Source of the DNA: Enterococcus cecorum | GTDB lineage: Bacteria > Bacillota > Bacilli > Lactobacillales > Enterococcaceae | Length of the DNA stretch: 33,323 nucleotides | Reading direction: 5' to 3' | Assembly: GCF_023221775.1 (NCBI RefSeq) | Contig: NZ_JAKUDS010000028.1 | Location: 1-33,323 of the forward strand | Shown here: positions 9,301-18,000 of the stretch, piece after piece | Layout of the letters: each line of letters begins with the position of its first letter | Numbering within the stretch: the first letter of the stretch is position 1 | Program-made: the position numbers and the translations under genes | The notes under the pieces: generated by a model | The model's input: the letters and a program-made list of their open reading frames with translations, nothing else | Told to the model about the DNA's origin: nothing | The model's database searches: none

Positions 9301-12055
9301 CTTGATAAATCTTACCATCAACAGATACTTCATAGCCTGTGGCACCGCTCACTTCACCCCAAGAAAGTGCTAGCGAGCTTGTAGTATTCTTGGCTTCTTC
9401 ATTAACTAATTGAGTTGGTGCAGCTAAATCGGCATTTAATTGATTTGCATTGACTGATTTTGCATCATTGACAAAATCTTTAACGGTCAATTGAATAGTC
9501 GTTGCACGTACATCTTGTTTTCCTACTTTTACTAAAAGTGCCGATTGTTTCGTTTGCTCACCGGCATGACTTGCAAGGTATGGATTCAATTGGTAAGCGG
9601 TATCAAAATAATACACGTTTTCTCCTGATTCGAAGGCTTCTTTGCTATCTACTTTTTTGAGCGTAATATCTTGATTATTGGCAGTCACTTTCACGCTTGA
9701 AGGAGCCTTGGAAGCCATGAGCGTAAATTGCGTATTTCGACTAGCCACCATATTTTCATAACTACCTTTAGTTGGATTTACAGTTACAGTCAAATCACCC
9801 GTTTGCCCAGATTGTGGCGCACTGCTTTGAACTTTTGTAGTTGCCGATTGACCTTTTAAGTACCCTGTAGACAAACCGTCATCTTCATAATGTGTAAAAC
9901 TACTATCGCCACTTGGATAAAGTAGATATTCCCGATAATCTCTTTGAATTTCTTTTGGATTATTATTCGGTTTCGTTAATGGAATAATCGCACCATCTTT
10001 AACAAATACAGGTAATTTCCACAGTGGTGTTTTCAGATTTTGAATGATTCGTCCACCCGTATATTTTTCACCAGTGAATAAATCAATCCACGTCTGTTTC
10101 GCATCAGGAAGATAAACCCCGTTACGAATCGCATTGCCTTCATTGTCCTTCGTGCCATTATAAATAGGTGCCACTAAGACATTTGGTCCCCACATATATT
10201 GATATTGGGTGTTTATGCTATAGGCGTTTCGATCGTCTGGAAATGCTAAGGCCATCGCACGCACCATTGGTAATCCATCGATGGCTTCATGCGCAATACT
10301 ATAGTTATAAGGCATCATCATCGATTTAAGTTTTAAATACGCACGGTTAATATCTGTAGCTTCTTTATCGAATGCAAATGGGTTCTTTGGATTTGAGCCC
10401 CAACCGTCCATATTTAATTGAATTGGCGTAAAGGCTTTCCATTGATAGTCGCGGATATTGACTTCTTTATTCTTACCACCAAAAATACCATCCATATCTG
10501 AACCAACATTTGGCTGACCAGATAGTGACGTGCCGATGTAAGTTGGTACATGGAAGCGAATATATTCCCATTCACCGCCTGTTTGATCTCCTGTCCAAAT
10601 CCCAGCGTGGCGTTGCGTACCTGCCCAACCATCTAGAGAAACAATCATCGGACGAACCGTACCATTGGTTTGCTCAACGAATACTTTGGCTGCATCTTCT
10701 ACCCCATTCAAACCAAAGGAATAACCGTTACCCACCCAGGCCACATCGGTTTTCAATGCTTTCACACCAGCATCGCGTACTTCTTTTTCGATATCACGTT
10801 CATTTTTCTTTGGATGCTCTGGATCAGCAGGATGAAGATTGGATTGCGTCCATAACCCAACTTCGACCCCTTTACTATTAGCATAATTGCTGAATTCTTT
10901 TAAATTTTGAATATCGCCATCGAGACTATCCGTTTGCCCATAGCCAGCACCATATCCATCATTTGGCAAGAACCAACCTAAAGGCATATCATTTTTCACA
11001 TAACGATCAATCACGGCACGCGCTGAAAACTGATAATTGTTCTTTTCACCATTTAAGGATTCTAACACCCCTTGGCCACGCGCACTATCTGGTTGAAATT
11101 CTTTATAATATTTACCATCTTCAAATTGTATTGCCCCTGATGTACCCGCAGAAACTTCTTGCCAATAATCACGGTTATACGCATTGAGGTGAGCTTCATA
11201 AAATCCATATTCTGGCATCAAAACTGGATGTCCCGTCAAGGTATAATAATCATTTAAAATACCTTTGTACGACGAATTAATAAAATAATAAGCATCGAAT
11301 TGTCCATCATTATGCGTTAATTTCGTCACGGCTGAATCTCTTGTACCAAAATCGTATTCACCCGGTTTCCAAGTATTTCGAATCATACCATAACCTTCAG
11401 AAGACCAGTAAAATGGATTAGGTGAAGCCACGCCGCCATCTACCCAATTATTGGTATTCACAATTTTAATACTTGTCCCTTTATGTGTGAAACGACCATT
11501 TTGCGTCCCGCCGCCAAAATATTGCTCACTAGATTGCTGCTTCAAATTTTGAATCGATTTATTGTCAGAAATATCAATTGGCGATACTTCTTGGATGATA
11601 TTTTTGCTTTTTTGCTTATCAAACACAGAGAAAGTCGCCTTATCCTTAGAAAAAGTAATCTTTAATTTACTATTTTCTAGTACAAAACTCGAATCCGTTT
11701 CACTTAGATTCATGCCGTTAAACGAATCTAAACCAAAATCTTGTTGGGACTTAACCGTGATTTTTGCAATATGGTTGGGTGAATTAGGGGTTGGATATTC
11801 TTTAAATTCCCCGGTTTTATCAATTTGATAACGGAAAATATGATCATTTAAAATACTGATTTTCCCTTTTTCACCAGTTGCAAAAGTTAAATAAAAGGCA
11901 TTTTCCCCTTTTTGAATCTGGGTAATTGCCCCAAGTTCGGATGCGTTGACTTGACTGCCTAAATACAATTGACCTACCCCAAAAGAAATAGCGACGACTC
12001 CACAAGCGGCTAATTTCTTGAGCGTTTTGCGATTTTTATTTGATTGATTCCCCAC
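6320..12055 (-). CDS. Secreted multidomain GH31 glycosidase, probable alpha-N-acetylgalactosaminidase
   Basis: An exported 1911-aa glycosidase. In order: signal peptide (1 to ~38, ending QVNA); GH31 N-domain and catalytic barrel (~40-720) with nucleophile Asp437 in LKTDVAWVGNG and acid/base Asp490 in WTGDQTGGEWEY; beta domains; FN3 (~880-960); F5/8 type C sugar-binding domain (~963-1110); dockerin-like pair of Ca loops (GDITNDGVVNENDV, GDLNHNGMIDAYDI; ~1112-1174); cohesin-like domain (~1185-1333); about five FIVAR-type helical repeats (~1334-1700); GA-like helices (~1715-1765); three DUF5648-like modules with YNPNSGEH motifs (~1769-1911). The 53-residue spacing of the two Asp and the architecture match, from memory, the GH31 alpha-GalNAcase of Enterococcus faecalis, which acts on O-glycan alpha-GalNAc. 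There is no LPXTG. The start is GTG at 12055, supported by GAGAGG nine nt upstream. cre-like sites precede it. Confidence 0.88.
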   Translation of the reverse strand: MGNQSNKNRKTLKKLAACGVVAISFGVGQLYLGSQVNASELGAITQIQKGENAFYLTFATGEKGKISILNDHIFRYQIDKTGEFKEYPTPNSPNHIAKITVKSQQDFGLDSFNGMNLSETDSSFVLENSKLKITFSKDKATFSVFDKQKSKNIIQEVSPIDISDNKSIQNLKQQSSEQYFGGGTQNGRFTHKGTSIKIVNTNNWVDGGVASPNPFYWSSEGYGMIRNTWKPGEYDFGTRDSAVTKLTHNDGQFDAYYFINSSYKGILNDYYTLTGHPVLMPEYGFYEAHLNAYNRDYWQEVSAGTSGAIQFEDGKYYKEFQPDSARGQGVLESLNGEKNNYQFSARAVIDRYVKNDMPLGWFLPNDGYGAGYGQTDSLDGDIQNLKEFSNYANSKGVEVGLWTQSNLHPADPEHPKKNERDIEKEVRDAGVKALKTDVAWVGNGYSFGLNGVEDAAKVFVEQTNGTVRPMIVSLDGWAGTQRHAGIWTGDQTGGEWEYIRFHVPTYIGTSLSGQPNVGSDMDGIFGGKNKEVNIRDYQWKAFTPIQLNMDGWGSNPKNPFAFDKEATDINRAYLKLKSMMMPYNYSIAHEAIDGLPMVRAMALAFPDDRNAYSINTQYQYMWGPNVLVAPIYNGTKDNEGNAIRNGVYLPDAKQTWIDLFTGEKYTGGRIIQNLKTPLWKLPVFVKDGAIIPLTKPNNNPKEIQRDYREYLLYPSGDSSFTHYEDDGLSTGYLKGQSATTKVQSSAPQSGQTGDLTVTVNPTKGSYENMVASRNTQFTLMASKAPSSVKVTANNQDITLKKVDSKEAFESGENVYYFDTAYQLNPYLASHAGEQTKQSALLVKVGKQDVRATTIQLTVKDFVNDAKSVNANQLNADLAAPTQLVNEEAKNTTSSLALSWGEVSGATGYEVSVDGKIYQVGAQLSTVIDGLEVNHSYPVKVRAVNAKGYSNWSEEITATTKEDPYRNTINGVKAKASLPAQSSYEITKFVDKDLNSQWHTHWFEGGTANPAKGQYLTLQFDLGAEYQMDKIEYYPRNDGGSNGMITNVQYRTSKDGVMWSEYSAPIRWQADQNKKTLATNGQTYRYVQMKVLGSVGNFGSGNEMLFYKKDGTKGVISGDITNDGVVNENDVTSYRNYTGLEKKDSDFGGYVQTGDLNHNGMIDAYDIHYVLRQLDGGINQPNLGNVDGQLQLIARIAEDEKEVYEPGDTISFVLRGRNFENVNALSARMNFDSQLYELVEQPKVTQATQNMENFSKYRKHSDNSENLYFVLSNRGNKALLSGTNDLLTFKLKVKTTLNKYDLQDLTFTLTKGLLVGQSLKSLELEKTQVVVPASKLVDKEALVKRQEQAESIKQSIDYLFASKDQKDAFDEAVKKVHQLQGDSQATKEKIAAAVSDFDRAVKALDGDERVTDIQGKLTDKVAQKETIQASVRYQNADAPLKEDYDQAVQKANQQLAQEKPNYDELKQALVDIESAFQKLNGLDHLEEAKAELKRLIAQKDALVLQDNYTQADKQAKQAYQQALAKAIDVLNTNQAKPEEVISATKALEEAMLDLNGVDRLDQLKQNLQKELAAAQKVKESAQYQNATSSTQASFDQAMSHAKKVLANEQASPADFSQASSQLQSATKALVPRTVEKTALEDLVKQAQAKKAAEYTTDSWSHLQGILMQVEGLLAKKAATQAEIDEAKDQLGKALQSLEKKPVIVEVPGAVITTQDPLVDEKKEAKSTIDQANTLTDKEKYDLYKQVDQAKSAEEVQKIVDQIPAKETIVRQPLYRVYNPNSGEHLYTRDKAEYEMLGKIGWHQENIGWHSPEKGEAVYRLYNPNSGEHFYTMNADECEHLAKVGWKKEGTAFYSNSKAGLPNSGALAIYRLFNPNEKGAGSHHFTTNLDEIKHLVSLGWKYEGLAFYGLSDE

Positions 12056-12118
12056 TTAAAACATCCTCTCGAAATTTATTCCTATGAATCTAAATGCCCG
12101 GCACATTCACATAGTTGA

Positions 12119-12165
12119 TACCAGTAAAGGAAAGCTTTTAGCTAATAGATTTTCTATCACTGGTA
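12119..12165 (-). other. Inverted repeat in the GH31 leader
   Basis: TACCAGT (12119-12125) and ACTGGTA (12159-12165) are perfect arms. Between them, on the minus strand, lie two small hairpins (ATAG..CTAT and AGC..GCT). This could be an RNA leader structure or an operator; nothing shows which. Confidence 0.4.
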
Positions 12166-12181
12166 GTAACCACAATACAAT

Positions 12182-12208
12182 TGTAAACGCTTTTTATATC
12201 GTTTTCAA
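12182..12208 (-). promoter_or_regulatory. Two adjoining cre-like sites upstream of GH31
   Basis: TGTAAACGCTTTTT at 12182-12195 (plus strand) matches 12/14, and TGAAAACGATATAA (minus strand, 12195-12208) matches 13/14, of the CcpA consensus TGWAANCGNTNWCA. Their position before a glycosidase gene suggests carbon catabolite control. No clear -35/-10 pair could be assigned; a TATAAT on the minus strand near 12342 is a weak candidate. Confidence 0.5.
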
Positions 12209-12650
12209 TACGTTTTTGAAAATTTTTGAAAAACATAAGAAAAAGACGCCGTTATTAGAAAACAATTTTACATAAAATCAAAGTTTTAAACTTTATATTT
12301 TTAAGTTTTCAAAACATTTTTCATAACTGTTACACTTGATGATTATAGAAGTCATTTTTATTGCTGAAAACATTTCATAAATAAAAGAACAAATAAATTA
12401 TTTTATCACCACACCACCATCATGATATTTCAAGTAACTATTCATTTTCCAACTATCAAAAACGTAATATAGCAAACGTTTATATTCTTATTTTCTATTC
12501 TATAAATTAACAAACGCATTGCAACACAGACATTCGAACTATCTCACTTTTTAAATTGTGTATCTATTCACATTTTTCATCCATCTATAGATTAGATAAT
12601 CAAAGCGGGAAAAATATTCAAACAAAAATTTCTAAAAAAAATTTACGAAC
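12209..12650. other. AT-rich intergenic stretch, no gene seen
   Basis: This gap between GH31 and oppA has no frame with a ribosome binding site and no strong hairpin. It has one more cre-like fragment (GCAAACGTTTAT near 12472) and poly-A/T tracts. Confidence 0.5.
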
Positions 12651-12652
12651 AT

Positions 12653-12687
12653 TAAAAAACCACCCATCCTGAATGGAGGATGAGTGG
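12653..12687 (-). terminator. Terminator of oppA
   Basis: Minus strand: CCACTCATCCT and AGGATGGGTGG pair around six nt, followed by a T-rich run. Both 11-nt arms are identical to those of the GH31 terminator. Confidence 0.85.
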
Positions 12688-12710
12688 AAAATTAGCAAAG
12701 TTAAGAGTGT

Positions 12711-14705
12711 TTATTTTTGTTGATTAGAAATATTTTCAGTTGCAGTTTCAATCTTTTTCGCTTCCCAATCTTTCAAAGCTTTATCATATTGTTTAGTTGT
12801 CACTGCATCGCCTTGTAATTTCAAGTTTTTATATTTTTGATTTGCTAGACCAACCCAGCTGAATTGACGAGTAAATGGCACTTCTTTAGAGACGCGAGGA
12901 GTCGCACCAAATGCTTGCACTGGAATTTGTAGAGCATTGGCAGCTAACCATGCTTCAGCGTCGGCATAAGCTTCATAACGTTTTTCGATTTGGTCATTTG
13001 CTGTGATAGCATCGGCTTTATCCAATAACGCATCATATTCTGTTAAACCAATTTCTTTTACAATTGCTGCAGATGGATTATCTTTAGCAATTTCAGATGG
13101 TTCTAGACCTAAGTTTTGCAATTGTGCCCCTGTACGTGAGTCATAAATATCTAGATAACTTGATGGATCTTGATAGTCAGGTCCCCAACCAGAAGCTGTC
13201 GAAATATCAAAGTCTTGTGCAGCTGCTGTAGTTGCTTGGTAAGTAGCCGCATTATAAGCATCATCATTTAATAATTTAATATCGATAACTACATTGTCGC
13301 TACCTAAGGCACTTTCAACAGAGTGTTTCAATGATTTCGCTTGGTTCACTAACATTTCTGAAGTTTCTGCTTGTGGTAAGTCTAAATGAATTGGGAATTT
13401 CACGCCTTGTGCTTCTAATTCAGATTTCGCTTTAGCAAACAATGCTTTAGCTTTATCTACGTTATACCAACCTTCTTGACCATCGGCTAATTTCACATCG
13501 CCAAAAGTTTCAGGATCCAAGGCACGTAATTTTTCTTGAACCACTTCACCGTATGTCTTATCGCCCACCATCACGAATTCAGAAGGAGTTAAGATGTTGC
13601 GGATACCTTTTTCAGAACCAGATTTACCAACGTTTTGCGCTAAGTAGTCGGCTTTATTTAAGGCAAATTCCATCGCCAAACGGAAATTCTTATTTAAGAT
13701 AGCTTTTTTCGTATCAGCTTTTTCTTGATCCGTTTTCTTAGATGTCGCATTGTATGATTGACGGTCTAAGTTAAAGGTTACATTATAAGTGGTTCCCATT
13801 GGTTGAGAGTAGAAGACATTGTCACCATATTTTGCTTCAACATCTTTATAGCCGCCTGAGTTAGGGAAGACACGAGCCATTGAGTAGTTACCTTGGTCAA
13901 ATTCTTTAAATAATGAATCTGGGTTACTTCCATCATAGTAAGTGAATTTCACATTGTCGATATATACATGTTTTTTATCCCAGTAGCTATCATTTTTACG
14001 ATATTCGATAACAGATTTAGCAGTATTATTTGCTAAGATGTACGCCCCGTTGTAAAGGATGCTATCAGCGCTAGGTTGACCGAAATCTTTGCCTTTTGAT
14101 TTTAAGAATTCTTCATTAATCGGATACATGATTCCATAAGTCAATTTAGAATTCCAGAAAGTTTCAGGTTTAACTAAAGTATATTGTAAAGTGTAGTCAT
14201 CGATTGCTTTCACCCCTACTGAAGCAAAATCTTTAGTATTCCCTTTAATGTAGTCATCCAAGCCTTTGACACTACCTTGAACGACATAAAGCATTTCAGA
14301 TTTCACTTCAACCGCATGTTTTAACGCAGTTACGAAGTCTTGAGCTTTCACTTCATCATAGTCGTTGCCTTCGTTATCTACCCATTTTACGCCTTTACGC
14401 AAATGATAAGTATAAGTTAAACCATCTTCACTCACTTCCCAAGATTTTGCTAAAGCTGGTTTTAAGTTACCGTATTGGTCATTTTCAAACAACCCATCCA
14501 CAAAGTTTGTAAAGTGGTCTGAGTTGGTATTACGAGCAGAGAAAGTATAGTCTAAACTATTAATATCTGTGGTGTACACATAGTTATAAGTCGAACCATT
14601 CTCCCCACTACTTGATTTTTTGTCGCCTGAACCACATGCTGCTAATAAGACAGTTGAGCTAAGCAGTAGTGCAGGAACAACTACTTTTTTCATTTTGTTG
14701 TTCAT
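12711..14705 (-). CDS. oppA: Peptide ABC transporter substrate-binding lipoprotein (OppA family)
   Basis: A family 5 extracellular solute-binding protein (SBP_bac_5), 664 aa, that captures oligopeptides at the cell surface for an ABC importer. The signal peptide ends in the lipobox LAAC, so Cys24 is the probable lipidation site. The mature part carries the family signature region (LAKSWEVSEDGLTYTYHLRKGVKW) and the GWGPDYQDPSSYLD segment near the C-terminal lobe. GGGG lies about nine nt before the ATG, and a near-consensus promoter precedes it. No oppBCDF genes adjoin, so it must use a transporter encoded elsewhere. In enterococci such orphan OppA paralogues include pheromone-binding proteins (PrgZ/TraC type). 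That role is possible but not shown. The gene symbol is that of the family, not of a proven orthologue. Confidence 0.88.
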   Translation of the reverse strand: MNNKMKKVVVPALLLSSTVLLAACGSGDKKSSSGENGSTYNYVYTTDINSLDYTFSARNTNSDHFTNFVDGLFENDQYGNLKPALAKSWEVSEDGLTYTYHLRKGVKWVDNEGNDYDEVKAQDFVTALKHAVEVKSEMLYVVQGSVKGLDDYIKGNTKDFASVGVKAIDDYTLQYTLVKPETFWNSKLTYGIMYPINEEFLKSKGKDFGQPSADSILYNGAYILANNTAKSVIEYRKNDSYWDKKHVYIDNVKFTYYDGSNPDSLFKEFDQGNYSMARVFPNSGGYKDVEAKYGDNVFYSQPMGTTYNVTFNLDRQSYNATSKKTDQEKADTKKAILNKNFRLAMEFALNKADYLAQNVGKSGSEKGIRNILTPSEFVMVGDKTYGEVVQEKLRALDPETFGDVKLADGQEGWYNVDKAKALFAKAKSELEAQGVKFPIHLDLPQAETSEMLVNQAKSLKHSVESALGSDNVVIDIKLLNDDAYNAATYQATTAAAQDFDISTASGWGPDYQDPSSYLDIYDSRTGAQLQNLGLEPSEIAKDNPSAAIVKEIGLTEYDALLDKADAITANDQIEKRYEAYADAEAWLAANALQIPVQAFGATPRVSKEVPFTRQFSWVGLANQKYKNLKLQGDAVTTKQYDKALKDWEAKKIETATENISNQQK

Positions 14706-14774
14706 CGCTTCGTTCCCCTTTCGTATTCTTGTTTGTGCGATAAAGCATTTTCATCATTAAGATTACTTAAGAGA

Positions 14775-14803
14775 ATTATAATTTTTTGTTCTAAAAAAGT
14801 CAA
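14775..14803 (-). promoter_or_regulatory. Promoter of oppA
   Basis: On the minus strand, TTGACT (14798-14803), exactly 17 nt, then consensus TATAAT (14775-14780). The leader would be about 65 nt. The strongest promoter in the minus-strand block. Confidence 0.8.
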
Positions 14804-15030
14804 CGAATTCACATGATATCTAGTTATTAAAAATGTTTAGAAAATTCAATATAATAACCTTGATAGCTTACCTTTAATTCTCATAAAGTTATAATACTAC
14901 TCTTATTTTATTCAAAATGTTGTATTGTAAAAACCGTCATTATGGCATTTTGAGATATTTTATTTCTGAATGATAGGATATTAATTATTAAAATTCAATA
15001 AAATAACCAACAGAATTTCATACTTATTCA
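14804..15030. other. AT-rich spacer, no gene seen
   Basis: No frame with a start and ribosome binding site, and no clear hairpin, between the oppA promoter and the terminator of the next gene. Confidence 0.5.
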
Positions 15031-15064
15031 AAAAAATGAAGGAAAGAAAAATCTCCCCTTCATT
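15029..15064 (-). terminator. Terminator of the MucBP-like gene
   Basis: Minus strand: AATGAAGG and CCTTCATT pair around 13 nt and are followed by TTTTT. Confidence 0.8.
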
Positions 15065-15080
15065 CAAAATTTTGATAGAC

Positions 15081-18000
15081 TTACGATTTTGGAATTAGTT
15101 CAAGACAGCAGCGAAAATTCACACCATAATATCCATTACTGCTTACTTCAATTGCATAGTTACATCCCTTGGCGTTACTCAAAAATCCCCAACTATAATC
15201 ATCTTTTAGATTTTCTAATACTTCTTCTTGAATTAATTCTTTGATTTCCTTGATACTCATATTTTCTACATCAAAATGCATTGTTTGGGAAAAAGCTGTA
15301 GAGACTCGACTTATAGAATTTTGATGGCTAATTTTTACTTCTGGATATTTTTGACTAATCAATTGATTCAATCCACTATAATCTAAATTATTTACAAATT
15401 TTTGTAAACTATTAATATTTACATAATAAACTGCATTCAAATCTTCTATATGATTAATTTCTGTTAATAGGGCAAATCCCTCTTTATCAAATATATATTT
15501 GTTTGTTTCTTCTTCTTTAAAATGAATCGATTGTGATTTTATCATTTGATTTGAATCAAAATCTACAAAATATACAGGAATTTCATAAATATTTTGTTTC
15601 CTACATAAAATTTCAACAGTTTCATTTTTCGTAACTCCAAATTCTTTATCATGATTTACAAACAACCATCCTTCGGGTTTGTATTGATAAATATTATAAC
15701 TTCCACCAATTGGCTGTCGACTTTCCACAACTTCTTTGATTACATTTTGCTTCTCATCTACAAATCGGAAAGTCACTTCAGGATTTTTTATGATAGATAC
15801 TGTAATCTTATCACCTTCTTTTTTAACCGCTGTACTTCTAAAGCCATTCAAGGAATAACCTCGAGGTACCCATTCATCTGGACTTGATACATACTGGGTA
15901 TCTTCAGATTGATTTGCATAAGATTGAATCACTTTTCCATCAGTATCTACATAATTAACGGTATACATTGGTCTCTTCTTTATTAAAACAGTTATTGTAT
16001 TTCCATCTCTTTTAACAGCAGTGTCATCGGTACCGTTAAGAACAAAACCATTTGGCATTTCATTCGCTGGATAGGAAAGTATGTATTCACCTTCTCTAAC
16101 ATTATTCATTTGGCTAATCACACTTCCATCAACATCTACATATTTAATTGTAAATACTGGTATTTTTTTAACTTGGATAATAATTTTTTCTCCATCAATC
16201 TTAACTGCTGTAGATTGATTGCCATCATAACCATAACCTTTTGGAAGAAAATATCCAAGTGAAATTTTATTGATATCTATTACATCTTCTAAAGTTTTCT
16301 CTAAAACTTTCTTTCCATTAGAATCTATAAATGATAGAAAATATGTCTTAGGTACTTGAACGTAAATTTTGATATCAGCCATCGTTTTTATTTCATCCCA
16401 AGACAATCGATTTTGATCAATTGTTACAAAAGGATGAGCATGTAGGTATAAATAATCAATATCCCTTTCCGTAATAAACATTTTTTCTGTTCTAACTTCA
16501 TTTTTAGCATCAACATCAATATAATGAACCATAATAGGATGCATGATTTCCCCAAAAATTTTAATAACTCGATCAATTCCTTCTAGTTGAACATTGCGAT
16601 CAAATGAAGTTATTCTATAATTTTCTGGTATATTATTATTGATAACATCATCTGCATATATTTCCTGAGTATTTATTGTTTTTGTACTTAATAATTTATT
16701 ATTTAAATCATAAAATTCCAAGGTAACCTTAGTTATAGCCGGTACAACCAAAACATCTATATATTCCACATTTCCTTTACGTATACCTTCTTTTAACTGA
16801 ACAATTCGATAATTATTAGGCATTGAGAGATATTTTCTCGCGGCAAATTCTTTATCAAAAGTATTAATTTGTTTGGTTTGCATAACTAATTTACCAGTAT
16901 GTTTATCTATATAACGTAAAATAAATGGTAGAGCCTGCTTCACAAAAATCTTCACTTCTTTGGTCTGACTATCCACAACATCAAATAATGCAGGATTAAT
17001 ATCACGACTTCCTATCACCTGATAATTATCATTCGTTACAAAATTTTGTAAATCACGACCAATTGCAACAGAAGTATTTTCTTCACGCAACAATTTTTTC
17101 GTATCATAATCTACATATTGAATTTTTATCGTCTTAATTTTAGCATAGTTTAAAATAACTTCTGCTTTACCATTAATAAATCGATAAACTGGATGATTTG
17201 GACCAACTAAGTAGGTATCTGCATTGAAATCAATATACTTGTATCCTTCTAAAATTGGGTGAATCTTATATAAATTATAAGTTGGTTCAGGAACTTCAAT
17301 TGGTGCTTTTTGACCAGTTATGTCAATTGGATTTTCAATAAATTTATTTTCACTAATATCAAAATACTTAAAAACCAATTTTCGATCCATATTTAATGGT
17401 TCGTACGTAAAATAAATAACCGTATCAGATGCAAAAGCCGCTTGATAATTTCCATCCACTACCCTATAACCTTCAACTTCATCAGCATTCAATATCGTTT
17501 CCATATTTGGCTGTACAAAAACAGTTGTATCAGGTATATTTTTTAAACGTTGATTCATCGCATCTACATGAACAATAGTGACTTTAACAGTACGATTTGA
17601 ATCAGGACGACTTTGATTCACATAATTAGATTCTTGATTATTAGAGTGAGAATCTTGATTATTTTCGAACTCAGTACTTCCATTTAAACCATGATCTTGC
17701 TCACCGGAAGGAGTCTTAACTGGATTTTGATAGAAAGCAACCCCTTCATGTCGCCATCCGATTTTAACTAAATGATTTACTTCTTCAAAATTTGCTGTGA
17801 GATGGTGGCTATCAGCATTTCTTGAATTCGGATTAAATAATCGAAATACTGGCTGGCCTTTATTCGTACTGACCTTAAACGCATAACCTTCATCATGCCA
17901 ACCAACACTCACTAGATTTGCTTTTTCTTTCTCTGACAAAGTTAAAAAATGCTCACCGCTATTAGGATTATACACACGAAATAGTGATACTCCATCAACT

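Noticed and set aside
10414-10881. Several 60-120-codon frames opposite or within the GH31 gene
   Set aside because: They are shadows of a gene with intact domains and catalytic residues and lack ribosome binding sites.
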